From Planctomycetia bacterium (GTDB lineage Bacteria > Planctomycetota > Planctomycetia > Pirellulales > UBA1268): a stretch of 33,841 nucleotides of DNA. Below are positions 8,678 through 16,549 of the stretch, one piece after another (position 1 is the stretch's first letter; every line of letters begins with the position of its first letter). Under the pieces are notes generated by a model, which worked only from the letters and a program-made list of their open reading frames with translations, made no database searches and had not been told where the DNA came from. The position numbers were made by a program, and so were the translations under genes. The stretch spans positions 1 to 33,841 of the forward strand of contig RFPF01000004.1 of NCBI GenBank assembly GCA_009926295.1, in the 5' to 3' direction.

Positions 8678-9213
8678 CGCGACGCCCCCGCAGCCGACGT
8701 GAGCTGCTCCCACAGGCCGTCGAGCGACTGGGGCAGCACCCGCACGCCGGCCGTGGTCGGCATGAAATTCACGTCGCCGCGCCAGCGGGGGACGATGTGC
8801 CAGTGCAGGTGGCCGGGCAGGCCCGCCCCCGCGACGCTGCCCAGGTTGAGGCCGATGTTGAATCCCTGGGCCTGCATGGTGCGTTCGATCAGGCCGCACC
8901 AGCGCACGAGCTCGAGCTGCAGGTCGAGCAGGGCCTCCGCGTGGAGGTCGGCGAGCGCGGCGCGATGGTCGAGCGGCGCGACGAGCAGGTGCCCGTTTGA
9001 ATAGGGAAACCGATTCACGACGACGATGCTGCTGGCGGTCGCCGCCACCACTCCGAGCGCCCGGTGGTGGGCGGCATCGGCCGCCGCCGCCCTGCAGAGA
9101 AAGCAGCCGCGGTCGGCTCCGGGCCGCCACGCCTCGGGTTCGCCGGCCGCACCCTTCTCGTGCCCCTGCACGTATCCCAGCCGCCACGGTGCCCAGAGGA
9201 TTTCGTTCGACAT
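8674..9213 (-). CDS. HIT-family nucleotide hydrolase or transferase
   Basis: The 179-residue protein carries the histidine triad HLHWHIV with H135, H137 and H139, the active site of nucleotidyl hydrolases and transferases. It begins NEILWAPWRLGYVQG and has a C37-x2-C40 pair (GCFLC). This is the arrangement of the Ap4A phosphorylase-like HIT subgroup common in bacteria, where the cysteines help bind zinc. The start at 9213 is the ATG directly before this conserved opening; an upstream in-frame ATG at 9279 would run into scpA. It is the first gene of the minus-strand operon and is divergent from scpA. A TACGAT sequence on the minus strand (9225-9220) ends only about seven bases before the start codon, so a very short leader is possible. 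The exact substrate is not known. Confidence 0.9.
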   Translation of the reverse strand: MSNEILWAPWRLGYVQGHEKGAAGEPEAWRPGADRGCFLCRAAAADAAHHRALGVVAATASSIVVVNRFPYSNGHLLVAPLDHRAALADLHAEALLDLQLELVRWCGLIERTMQAQGFNIGLNLGSVAGAGLPGHLHWHIVPRWRGDVNFMPTTAGVRVLPQSLDGLWEQLTSAAGASR

Positions 9214-9277
9214 GACGTGATCGTACCCCAGGGGATCCGGCATTGACACGCCGTGGCCGGCCCCTGCAAATGGCCGC

Positions 9278-10042
9278 ATGGAATTCAGGGTCGCGACCGA
9301 AGTCTTCTCCGGGCCGATGGATCTCCTCCTCTACCTCGTGAGGAAGCACGAGGTGGACGTCGCCGAGGTGCCGATCGCGAAGATCGCCGAGGAGTTCGTC
9401 GCCTACCTCGACGTGCTCGAGGACCTCGCGATCGACCAGGTGGGCGAGTTCGTGGAGCTTGCGAGCGTCCTCCTCGAGATCAAGGCGAGGGCGCTCGTGC
9501 CTCGGCCGGAGGAGCAGCCCGAGGAGACCGTGGAGCCAGCCCGCGAGGATCTCGTGCAGCGGCTCCTCGAATACAAGCAGTATCGCGACGCGGCCGTGAT
9601 GCTCGAGGACCGCGCCCGGCAGTGGGAACTCCGGTTTCCGCGGCTGGCGACCGACGGGCCCGTGCACCGTTCCGGGCCGGTGGAGGTGACGATCGGCGAG
9701 GTGCAGGTGTGGGACCTGGTCGGCGCGCTGTCGCGCGTACTCCGCAAGCGCGAGCGGCGCAAGCCCCGGCAGATCGTCCAGGACGACACGCCGATCGAGG
9801 TGCACATCGAGCGGGTCGGGGCCCTGGTGCACGAACGTGGGAGGGTCGCTTTCTCCGAACTGCTCGAAGAAGACATGCCACGCAGCCGGATCATGGGTAT
9901 CTTCTTGGCGGTGCTGGAGCTCGTGCGCCGGGGCAGGCTCTCGACGCGTCAGGAGAGGCTGTTCGACGAGATCTGGCTGGAGCCACGGCCGGCCCCGGCG
10001 CCCGTCGTCGAGCCGGCGACCCCGTCCGCGGAGCCCTCATGA
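9278..10042 (+). CDS. scpA: Segregation and condensation protein A (ScpA)
   Basis: This 254-residue kleisin links the SMC dimer heads and ScpB in the bacterial condensin complex, which compacts and segregates the chromosome. The N-terminal block FSGPMDLLLYLVRKHEVDV with PIAKIAEEFVAYL is the ScpA signature. A charged linker follows, and the C-terminal winged-helix region contains FSELLEEDMPRSRIMGIFLAVLELV in two adjoining parts. Length is standard. No scpB lies next to it in the window. A perfect TTGACA sits at 9243-9248 with a weak GCAAAT 17 bases later (9266-9271), which would put the transcript start at or next to the ATG. Its stop shares ATGA with the next gene. Confidence 0.93.
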   Translation: MEFRVATEVFSGPMDLLLYLVRKHEVDVAEVPIAKIAEEFVAYLDVLEDLAIDQVGEFVELASVLLEIKARALVPRPEEQPEETVEPAREDLVQRLLEYKQYRDAAVMLEDRARQWELRFPRLATDGPVHRSGPVEVTIGEVQVWDLVGALSRVLRKRERRKPRQIVQDDTPIEVHIERVGALVHERGRVAFSELLEEDMPRSRIMGIFLAVLELVRRGRLSTRQERLFDEIWLEPRPAPAPVVEPATPSAEPS

Positions 10043-10878
10043 TCGACAACGCGCCGCTGCGAACCCTCGTCCACAAGGGGCTCACGATCGAGGGCTACTC
10101 ACGGGCGGCTGTGCAGAGCTACTGGCGCATCCCGGAGCTGAAGCTCGGCTTCGACCTCGGCGCGCAGCCATGGAGCTTCATGGCCACGAGCACCTGGTTC
10201 CTCACGCACACCCACCTCGACCACATCGCGGCCCTGCCCGTGTACGTGGCCCGGCGGCGGATGATGAAGATGGAGCCCCCCACGATCTACATGCCGGAGA
10301 CGGCGATCGAGCCGATCGAGAAGCTCCTGAGGGCCGTGAGCCGGCTCGACCGCGGGCGACTCCCCTGCACGCTCCTGCCGGCCCGGCCCGGCGACGAAAT
10401 CGAGCTCTCGCGCGAGCACGTTGTGACGGTCTCGAGCACCTGCCACACGCTGCCGAGCGTGGGCTTCGTGGTGTGGGAGCGGCGGCGGAAGCTCAAGCAC
10501 GAGTTTCAGGGGCTGCCCGGTGACAGGATCCGCGACCTCCGCCTCTCGGGCGCGGATGTGACGCACGAGGTGCGCACGCCGCTCGTGGCCTATCTCGGCG
10601 ACAGCTCGCCCGAGGGGCTCGACCGCTGCCCGGCGATGTTCGAGGCGATGGTGCTGATCACGGAGCTGACCTTCGTGGCCCACGCGCACCGCAAGGAGAA
10701 GATCCACAAGTTCGGCCACATGCACCTCGACGACCTGCTCGCCCGCCGCGAGCGGTTTCACAACGAGGTGATCATCGCCACGCATTTTTCCACGCGCTAC
10801 ACCGACGACCGGATCCGAAAGATCCTCGCCAAGAAGCTCCCCGACATGCTCGACGGCCGCCTGCACATTTGGCTGTGA
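10039..10878 (+). CDS. Metallo-beta-lactamase-fold hydrolase (RNase Z-like)
   Basis: The 279-residue protein has the MBL motif HTHLDH (H57, H59, D61, H62) and further metal-site candidates in LGDSSPEGL and ATHFSTRY. The overall layout, with a short N-terminal strand region and AHAHRKEKIHKFGHMHLDDL near the end, resembles RNase Z-like phosphodiesterases. Plant and planctomycete proteins of this group are often annotated as tRNase Z family, but no exosite arm is evident. The ATG at 10039 overlaps the scpA stop by four bases, so the two are co-translated. The frame is open further upstream in antiphase with scpA and that part is not coding. Function in tRNA 3' processing is possible, not proven. 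Confidence 0.85.
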   Translation: MIDNAPLRTLVHKGLTIEGYSRAAVQSYWRIPELKLGFDLGAQPWSFMATSTWFLTHTHLDHIAALPVYVARRRMMKMEPPTIYMPETAIEPIEKLLRAVSRLDRGRLPCTLLPARPGDEIELSREHVVTVSSTCHTLPSVGFVVWERRRKLKHEFQGLPGDRIRDLRLSGADVTHEVRTPLVAYLGDSSPEGLDRCPAMFEAMVLITELTFVAHAHRKEKIHKFGHMHLDDLLARRERFHNEVIIATHFSTRYTDDRIRKILAKKLPDMLDGRLHIWL

Positions 10879-10896
10879 TGGGTTCCCGCCCGCGCC

Positions 10897-11038
10897 GGCT
10901 CGCGGCTGCCCGGCGCCTCTCGCTTGACGTTCGCCTCGGCCCTCCCGGCCTCGGCTCACTGCATGTCCGCTTCGCTTTCGCCATCCATGGCTGCGCTCGC
11001 TCCCATAGCCCGCTCGAGGGCACGGGCAGCCCCGAGCC
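10897..11038 (+). repeat. 142-bp dispersed repeat with inverted ends, copy A
   Basis: This element begins 19 bases after the MBL-hydrolase stop. Its left end starts GGCTCGCGGCTGCCC and its right end is GGGCAGCCCCGAGCC, an imperfect inverted repeat. It is the same length as the copy at 16686-16827 (opposite orientation) and shares exact internal blocks such as GACGTTCGCCTC, CGGCTCACT and CGCCATCCATGGCT at the same distances. No credible gene lies inside. The size, palindromic ends and intergenic position suggest a MITE-like or REPIN-like element; no target-site duplication is obvious. Confidence 0.75.
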
Positions 11039-11106
11039 TCCCGAACTGAACTTCATTGGGGGAGCCCGAAGCCGGCGCGAACGCGTAGACCAAGTCGCCT
11101 AAGCCG

Positions 11107-11112
11107 TATAGT
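11107..11112 (+). promoter_or_regulatory. Candidate -10 element (TATAGT) for hemW
   Basis: TATAGT matches five of six positions of a sigma-70 -10 box and ends ten bases before the hemW ATG. The same hexamer precedes purF. The -35 region (GTAGAC, 16 bases upstream) is poor. If used, the mRNA leader would be only a few bases long. Confidence 0.35.
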
Positions 11113-11122
11113 GGCATAAGAG

Positions 11123-12253
11123 ATGAACGCTCGTCCCCGCCACGCCTATGTCCACGTGCCCTTCTGCCGGCACCGGTGCGGCTACTGCGACTTCACGCTC
11201 GTGGCGGGCCGTGACGATCTCATCGATCGTTACTTCGCTGCTTTGACGGTCGAACTCGAACGGCTGCGGGAGCCGCTCCAGCTCGATACGCTGTACCTGG
11301 GCGGAGGCACGCCCTCACACCTCGGGCCCGATGGACTGCGCCGGCTGTTCGACCTGCTAACACCGCGGCTACGGCTCGACACGAATGCGGAAGTCACGCT
11401 CGAAGCCAATCCGCTCGATGTGACCGACGACCTCGTCGCTGCCTGCCAGGATCTGGGTGTGACGCGCGTGAGCCTTGGCGCCCAATCGCTCGATGCCACG
11501 ACGCTCAAGGCGCTCGATCGCGACCACGGGCCAGCTGATGTACGGCGGGCTGTGGAGCGGCTGATCGCCGCCGGCTTCGTCGTGAACCTGGACGTGATGA
11601 CGGCCGCACCGGGCCAGTCGCTGGCCCACGTGGAGGCCGATCTCGCCGCGGGGGTGGCCCTCGGCGTGCAGCATGTGTCGGTGTACTGCCTTACCTGGGA
11701 GCAGGGCACGGCGTTCGAATCGGCTCGGGCTCGGGGCGAACTCGTGCCCGCCGAGGAGTCGCTCGAACGGGCGATGTTCGAGGCGGCGATCGACGGGCTC
11801 ACGGCGGCCGGGTTCGAGCACTACGAGGTGTCGAACTTCGCCCGGCCCGGATTCCGCTGCCGGCACAACGAAGCCTACTGGGACTGCCGGCCCTGGGAGG
11901 CCTTTGGGCCGGGTGCCGCACGGTTCGACGGCCGGACACGGATCACGAGCCACCGCAGCACGACGACCTGGATCAACAAGGTGCTCGCCGGAGACGACGG
12001 CACTGGCGATGTCGACGCCATGACCGCCGAGCAGGCTGCCAGGGAGCGGATCGTCGTGGGGCTTCGGCGCCGCGACGGCGTGGAGCGGGCGCCGTTTCAG
12101 GCGGCGAGCGGGTTCGATCTCGACGTGCTCGTGCGGCCCTCGATCGGCCGCTGGGTGGCAGGCGGACTGGCCACCGACGACGGCGTGCGCGTGCGGCTCA
12201 CGCGAGCTGGCCTGCTCGTCTCCGACGCCCTGTGGGCCGACGTGCTGGGGTGA
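11123..12253 (+). CDS. hemW: HemW-type radical SAM protein (heme chaperone)
   Basis: The 376-residue protein has the radical SAM cluster motif CRHRCGYC (C15, C19, C22) after a VHVPF strand, then LYLGGGTPSHL and a conserved TLEANP segment. A HemW C-terminal region is present, including HYEVSNFARPG and RHNEAYWDCRPWEAFGPGA. HemW binds heme and is related to, but distinct from, the oxygen-independent coproporphyrinogen oxidase HemN; the missing HemN-specific N-terminal region supports HemW. The start follows the motif TAAGAG and a probable -10 box. Its TGA stop abuts the pntB stop on the other strand as TGATCA, with no space for a terminator. Older annotations may call it HemN. Confidence 0.9.
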   Translation: MNARPRHAYVHVPFCRHRCGYCDFTLVAGRDDLIDRYFAALTVELERLREPLQLDTLYLGGGTPSHLGPDGLRRLFDLLTPRLRLDTNAEVTLEANPLDVTDDLVAACQDLGVTRVSLGAQSLDATTLKALDRDHGPADVRRAVERLIAAGFVVNLDVMTAAPGQSLAHVEADLAAGVALGVQHVSVYCLTWEQGTAFESARARGELVPAEESLERAMFEAAIDGLTAAGFEHYEVSNFARPGFRCRHNEAYWDCRPWEAFGPGAARFDGRTRITSHRSTTTWINKVLAGDDGTGDVDAMTAEQAARERIVVGLRRRDGVERAPFQAASGFDLDVLVRPSIGRWVAGGLATDDGVRVRLTRAGLLVSDALWADVLG

Positions 12254-13681
12254 TCAGCCGCGCTGCAGGGCCGCGGTGAGATCGAGGATCGCCTTCTTGC
12301 CGTCGGCGAAATACATGAGCGTGTTGTCGGCCGCGAACAGGGGATTGGGGATGCCCGCGAAGCCGGGCGACAGCGACCTTTTCACAACGACCACGGTCTT
12401 CGCCTTGTCCACGTCGAGGATCGGCATCCCCGCGATGGGGCTCTGGGGGTCGGTGCGTGCGGCCGGGTTCACCACGTCGTTGGCACCGATCACGATCGCC
12501 ACGTCGGTTTCCGGAAACGTGGGGTTGATGTCGTCCATCTCCCGCAGTTTTTCGTAGGGAATGTCGGCCTCGGCCAAGAGCACGTTCATGTGGCCCGGCA
12601 TTCTCCCGGCCACGGGATGGATCGCGTATTCGACAGTCGCCCCACGCTTCTCGAGGGCGTTGGCGAGTTCCCGGACGGCATGCTGGGCCTGGGCCACGGC
12701 GAGGCCGTAGCCTGGCACGATCACGACCCGCTCGGCCCCCTCGAGCACCATCGCGATCTCCTCGGCGCTCGCGCTCTTCACCTTGCCGGCGTAAACGTCG
12801 TCGGCATTCGCAGCCGTCGTCGTGCCGAGGCCGCCGAAGAGCACGCCCGTGAGCGAGCGGTTCATCGCCTGGCACATGATCGCCGTGAGGATCAAGCCCG
12901 ACGCGCCGACCAGCGAGCCGGCGATCACGAGCACGGAGTTGTCGATCACGAACCCGGCCGCGGCGGCGGCGAGCCCTGAGTAGCTGTTCAGGAGGCAGAT
13001 CACGACCGGCATGTCGGCCCCGCCGATCGGCATCGTGAGCGTGCATCCAAGCGCGCTTCCCACGATCACGAGCAGCCAGTAGAGAAGGATCCACGACGGA
13101 TGGGAGCACACGCCCCAGATCAAAAGGAGCGTTGCCGCGGCCAGCGCGAGGTTGATCCAGTGCCGGTTCGGGTCGGTCCATGCCTTCTTGAACCGCGGCA
13201 GTTCCTCGAGCTTGGCGAAGGCCACGAAACTGCCCCATAAGGTGACGGCACCGATCAGCCCCGTGAACGCGGTCGCGATCGCGAACTGCGTCCAGGCGGG
13301 AAGCGGCACCTCCGCCGCGGAGGCTGCGTTCCAAAGTTCGGCCCCGGCGACGATCGCGGAGGCGGCGCCGCCGAAGCCGTTCAGGAGGGCCACCATCTGC
13401 GGCATGCCCGTCATCGGGTATTTGAGCGCCATCACGGCGCCGATCACGCTCCCGATCGCGGCGGCGATCGCGAGCCAGACGAGGTTGCCGCTGCCCACGC
13501 TCGTGAGCCGCGCGACCACCGGGCCCTCGCAGCATGCCGCAAGGATTGCGATCACCATGCCCGCCGCCCCCAGATAGTTGCCCCTCACGGCCGTGCGTGG
13601 GCCGGTCATGAGCTTGAAGGCCACGATGAACAGCATCGAGGCGGCGAGGTACGCGAGGTTGATCAGGGCTTGGCTCGACAT
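12254..13681 (-). CDS. pntB: NAD(P) transhydrogenase subunit beta (PntB)
   Basis: This 475-residue subunit holds most of the membrane helices (roughly residues 5-290) and the NADP(H)-binding domain III. Transhydrogenase uses the proton gradient to reduce NADP+ with NADH. The diagnostic GYGLAVAQAQ fingerprint lies at 324-333, followed by AIHPVAGRMPGHMNVLLAEA and NDVVNPAARTDP, and the lid sequence KRSLSPGFAGI. All are intact, so the protein should be functional. It is the last of three genes; the start codon at 13681 is four bases after the pntAB stop. Its stop touches the hemW stop. Length matches the family. Confidence 0.95.
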   Translation of the reverse strand: MSSQALINLAYLAASMLFIVAFKLMTGPRTAVRGNYLGAAGMVIAILAACCEGPVVARLTSVGSGNLVWLAIAAAIGSVIGAVMALKYPMTGMPQMVALLNGFGGAASAIVAGAELWNAASAAEVPLPAWTQFAIATAFTGLIGAVTLWGSFVAFAKLEELPRFKKAWTDPNRHWINLALAAATLLLIWGVCSHPSWILLYWLLVIVGSALGCTLTMPIGGADMPVVICLLNSYSGLAAAAAGFVIDNSVLVIAGSLVGASGLILTAIMCQAMNRSLTGVLFGGLGTTTAANADDVYAGKVKSASAEEIAMVLEGAERVVIVPGYGLAVAQAQHAVRELANALEKRGATVEYAIHPVAGRMPGHMNVLLAEADIPYEKLREMDDINPTFPETDVAIVIGANDVVNPAARTDPQSPIAGMPILDVDKAKTVVVVKRSLSPGFAGIPNPLFAADNTLMYFADGKKAILDLTAALQRG

Positions 13682-13685
13682 GCGG

Positions 13686-14027
13686 CTACTTCTTCTTCGG
13701 GTTGAACATCTCGAGCATCCGGTGCGTGACGACGAACCCGCCGACCACGTTGATCATCGCGAGCACCACGGCGAGCAGGCCGAGCAGCGTGCCCAACCGC
13801 GTCGCCATCGCGCCGGCCACGACGATCGCACCCACGGCCGTGATGCCGGAGATGGCGTTCGACCCGCTGGTGAGCGGAGTGTGGAGTCGCTGCGGCACCT
13901 TCGTGATCACCTCGAAGCCCACCCACATCGCCAGCAGGAACACGGTGAGCAGGCGAATGAAACGCGTGGCCGGATCCTCCGGCAGGACCGCGTCGGCGAG
14001 AAGGACGGGCAGCAACGGGCTCGGCAT
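13686..14027 (-). CDS. pntAB: NAD(P) transhydrogenase subunit alpha part 2 (membrane)
   Basis: The 113-residue protein contains the three or four C-terminal membrane helices that are fused to subunit alpha in E. coli. Here it is a separate gene, as in Rhodospirillum rubrum. Typical features are TPLTSGSNAISGITAVGAIV and NVVGGFVVTHRMLEMF, followed by a KKK end. It lies 13 bases after pntAA and four bases before pntB, in one operon. The split is a known natural arrangement and not a frameshift; no coding remnants connect it to pntAA. Confidence 0.93.
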   Translation of the reverse strand: MPSPLLPVLLADAVLPEDPATRFIRLLTVFLLAMWVGFEVITKVPQRLHTPLTSGSNAISGITAVGAIVVAGAMATRLGTLLGLLAVVLAMINVVGGFVVTHRMLEMFNPKKK

Positions 14028-14040
14028 GGTCTGGCTCCGG

Positions 14041-15228
14041 TCAGGCGGGGGCGGCTTCGAGGGGCGGCAGGCCGGCCCGCTCCCGAACCTTGGGATGGAC
14101 GATCTGGCCCCCCTTCGCCACGAGCGTCTCGCGGCAGATCTCGTCGTCGGTGGACACCTCCGGGAGGCCGCACTTCGCGAGGTGAGCGACGAAGGTGGTC
14201 ATGTTCTTGGCGTAGAGCTGGCTGGTGTGAAACGGCACCTCGGCGGCGAGGTTCGTCGGGCCGAGGATCGTGACGCCGTCGACGACCACGGCCTGATCGG
14301 CGACGGAGCCCTCGCAGTTGCCGCCGCGTTCGGCGGCCATGTCGACGATCACGCTGCCGGGGCGCATGCGGGCCACCATTTCGCGGGTCACCAGCACCGG
14401 GGCCTTCTGGCCGGGGATGAGCGCCGTGCAGATCACGATGTCGCTGTCGGCCACGACCTTGCCGAGGAGTTCCCGTTGCCTGGCGTAGAAATCCTCGCCC
14501 ATCGCCTTCGCGTAGCCGCCGGCCGTCTCGCTCGCGCCTGTCTCGAGCGGCAGCTCGACGAACTTCGCCCCGAGGCTCTGCACCTGCTCCTTCACGGCCG
14601 GACGCACGTCGTAGGCGCTCACCTGGGCGCCGAGCCGCTTGGCAGTGGCGATCGCCTGCAGCCCCGCGACGCCCGCCCCGAGAATGAGCGCCCTCGCCGG
14701 AGTGACCGTCCCGGCGGCCGTCGTCATCATCGGCAGGATGCGGGGAAGGGCGGTGGCCGCCACGAGCACGGCACGGTAGCCGGCGATGTTGGCCTGGCTG
14801 GAGAGCACGTCCATGCTCTGGGCCCGCGTGATCCGCGGCACGAGTTCGAGCGCGAAGAGGGTGGCGCCCTTCTCGGCGGCCTCGTGGCAGCCGCCGGGCG
14901 CGCCGAGCGGGTCGCAGAGGCCGATGACGATGAGCCCGGGCCGGATGAGCTCGCGGTCGGTGCACCACGAATCGCCACATGCGCCGGCGGTGCGCACGGT
15001 GAGCAGGCAGTCTGCTGCGAATGCCGCGGCACGAGGCACGATCTCGGCCCCCGCCTTCACGTAGGTATCGTCGGGAAAGCCGGCGGCCGCCCCGGCGCCG
15101 CTCTCGACGAGCACGTCGACCCCGCCGGGGAGCGCGGCACAGGCTTTCTTCAGCGGGGCGATCGCGGCGGGCACGAGGGCCACCCTCCGCTCCCCGGGGA
15201 AAGTTTCCTTCGCGACGGCAACCTTCAT
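14041..15228 (-). CDS. pntAA: NAD(P) transhydrogenase subunit alpha part 1 (NAD-binding)
   Basis: The 395-residue soluble domain I binds NAD(H). It starts KVAVAKETFPGERRVALVP, typical of the alanine dehydrogenase/PntA superfamily, and contains a Rossmann motif LILGAGVAGLQAIATAKRLG and the conserved VPFHTSQLYAKN. The ATG at 15228 begins this conserved opening. The frame is open far upstream, antisense to rplM and rpsI, but that extension is a shadow. It is the first gene of the pntAA-pntAB-pntB operon and is divergent from rplM across a 243-bp region. A TTGGCG/CGCCAA inverted pair (15240-15245 and 15262-15267) lies just upstream of the start and may be an operator; this is speculation. Confidence 0.95.
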   Translation of the reverse strand: MKVAVAKETFPGERRVALVPAAIAPLKKACAALPGGVDVLVESGAGAAAGFPDDTYVKAGAEIVPRAAAFAADCLLTVRTAGACGDSWCTDRELIRPGLIVIGLCDPLGAPGGCHEAAEKGATLFALELVPRITRAQSMDVLSSQANIAGYRAVLVAATALPRILPMMTTAAGTVTPARALILGAGVAGLQAIATAKRLGAQVSAYDVRPAVKEQVQSLGAKFVELPLETGASETAGGYAKAMGEDFYARQRELLGKVVADSDIVICTALIPGQKAPVLVTREMVARMRPGSVIVDMAAERGGNCEGSVADQAVVVDGVTILGPTNLAAEVPFHTSQLYAKNMTTFVAHLAKCGLPEVSTDDEICRETLVAKGGQIVHPKVRERAGLPPLEAAPA

Positions 15229-15369
15229 GTGGCGGGCCTTTGGCGGGAGGGGACGAACGGACGCCAAGTGTGATCCGCGGCAGCGGCCGTGGCAACCGCG
15301 GACGGTCGTGGTCGCGTTCGCGGCCCAAGCAGCCGGTTTTTCGTGCACCGCGGGCGGGAGCCCGGCCGC

Positions 15370-15398
15370 TTGCCGGGGGATGATGCCATTGGTAGTCT
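15370..15398 (+). promoter_or_regulatory. Weak sigma-70-like promoter candidate for rplM-rpsI
   Basis: TTGCCG (15370-15375) and TAGTCT (15393-15398) are separated by 17 bases, upstream of rplM in the divergent gap. The -10 match is weak, so confidence is low. A transcript from here would have a leader of about 65-70 bases. Confidence 0.22.
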
Positions 15399-15471
15399 CC
15401 GGGGCTTCCCGATCCATCGCGGCCGGCGGCCGCAACACGTCACACGTCAGCTGAAAACAGGTTTCCGACCG

Positions 15472-15906
15472 ATGAAGACATTCATGGCCAAGCCCGGCGA
15501 AGTCGAGCAGCGTTGGTGGCTGGTCGACGCGAGCGACAAGATCGTGGGGCGGCTGGCGAGCGACATTGCGATGGTGCTGATGGGCAAGCATCGGCCGACC
15601 TTCACGCCCCACGTCGACACCGGCGACTACGTCGTCGTGATCAACGCGGAGAAGGTGCAGTTCACAGGCAAGAAGTGGCAGCAGAAGGAGTACCGTTGGT
15701 ACACCGGCTACCAGGGGTTGAAGGCTGAAACGGCGGAGCATCGGCTCAACCGACGGCCGGAACTCATCCTCGAGGAGGCCGTGCGCCGCATGCTGCCGAA
15801 GACGAGGCTCGGGCGGGTGATGCTCGACAAACTCAAGGTGTATGCCGGCCCTGAACACCCGCACCAGGCGCAGGAACCCGCCGCCCTCGAAGCAGGCGCG
15901 AAGTAA
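15472..15906 (+). CDS. rplM: 50S ribosomal protein L13
   Basis: The 144-residue protein is ribosomal protein L13 (uL13), an early-assembling component of the large subunit. It shows the L13 pattern WWLVDASDKIVGRLASDIA, then HVDTGDYVVVINAEKVQFTG and AVRRMLPKTRLGRVMLDKLK, followed by VYAGPEHPHQAQEP. The ATG at 15472 precedes MKTFMAKPGEVEQRW; an in-frame ATG four codons later is a possible alternative. Upstream in-frame sequence carries no conserved residues. It is followed 51 bases later by rpsI, the standard order. Autoregulation by L13 is known in E. coli but no matching leader is evident here. Confidence 0.97.
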   Translation: MKTFMAKPGEVEQRWWLVDASDKIVGRLASDIAMVLMGKHRPTFTPHVDTGDYVVVINAEKVQFTGKKWQQKEYRWYTGYQGLKAETAEHRLNRRPELILEEAVRRMLPKTRLGRVMLDKLKVYAGPEHPHQAQEPAALEAGAK

Positions 15907-15957
15907 GCCCGCGGGTCCGTCACGATCCTTTCCAAGACCACACAGGAACCCCATTCG

Positions 15958-16377
15958 ATGGCCGCAGAGCAGTCTTCCAAGTCCGTCCGCTCCACCGACA
16001 TCCTCGCCACCGGCCGGCGGAAGACCGCCGTCGCCCGGGTGCGGCTTCGCAGCGGCTCGGGGAAGATCGTGGTCAACGGCCGCGAACTCGAGGCCTATTT
16101 TCCTGCCGTCAAGGATCGTGTGCTCGTGTCGGGCGCGCTCGAGACCGTGGGAAAGCTGACGGCAGTGAACGTCGACATCACGGTCGACGGCGGCGGGCCC
16201 ACCGGCCAGGCCGGCGCCTGCCGGCTCGGCATCGCGCGGGCGCTGAAAGCCTTCGACGCGGAACTCGCCGAACCGCTTCGCCACAGCAAACTCCTCACGC
16301 GCGACGGCCGCATGAAGGAACGCAAGAAGTACGGCCTCCGTGGCGCCCGCCGCGGCACGCAGTTCAGCAAGCGTTAG
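15958..16377 (+). CDS. rpsI: 30S ribosomal protein S9
   Basis: The 139-residue protein is ribosomal protein S9 (uS9) of the small subunit, whose C-terminal tail reaches the P-site tRNA. The core ATGRRKTAVARVRLRSGSGK, the GGGPTGQAGACRLGIARAL segment and the terminal GARRGTQFSKR are all present and the last Arg is intact. The ATG at 15958 has an AGGA sequence about ten bases upstream. It forms an operon with rplM. After its stop there is no gene for 588 bases on either strand. Confidence 0.97.
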   Translation: MAAEQSSKSVRSTDILATGRRKTAVARVRLRSGSGKIVVNGRELEAYFPAVKDRVLVSGALETVGKLTAVNVDITVDGGGPTGQAGACRLGIARALKAFDAELAEPLRHSKLLTRDGRMKERKKYGLRGARRGTQFSKR

Positions 16378-16513
16378 TCGCTCGCGATCTCGGCACGTAG
16401 CTCGACCAGGGCCTGGTCAGCACCTTCGCCGGAAGTTCAGGTAGGCGATAAGTACCCGCATTCGGAGCCGGCGGCACGCTGCTCCATCGCCGAGGGCGAT
16501 CGCTAGTCTGCTT

Positions 16514-16549
16514 CACGGGAAGTCTCGGCATCCTGCCGAACTTCCCGTG
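16514..16549 (+). terminator. Strong two-part stem-loop downstream of rpsI
   Basis: CACGGGAAGT (16514-16523) pairs with ACTTCCCGTG (16540-16549), and inside it CGGCA (16526-16530) pairs with TGCCG (16534-16538). It begins 137 bases after the rpsI stop and lacks a following T-run. It could end the ribosomal operon or be part of a structured RNA. Confidence 0.4.

Noticed and set aside
6493..9213. A phage-defence island built on the dGTPase and PIN nuclease
   Set aside because: No companion defence genes, integrase or tRNA, and both families have ordinary housekeeping roles.
8678..9832. N-terminal extension of the dGTPase
   Set aside because: It overlaps the HIT gene and part of scpA; the conserved dGTPase opening begins at 8677.
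13682..14040. Frameshift splitting subunit alpha of the transhydrogenase
   Set aside because: The separate small subunit has its own start and full length, as in the known three-gene arrangement.
15229..16284. N-terminal extension of pntAA across rplM and rpsI
   Set aside because: The extension lies opposite two certain ribosomal genes, and the conserved PntA start is at 15228.
16378..16500. SRP RNA in the spacer after rpsI
   Set aside because: CCTGGTCAG and CCGGAAG look similar in part to the SRP hairpin, but the invariant GGAAGNAGCA loop and paired strands are missing.
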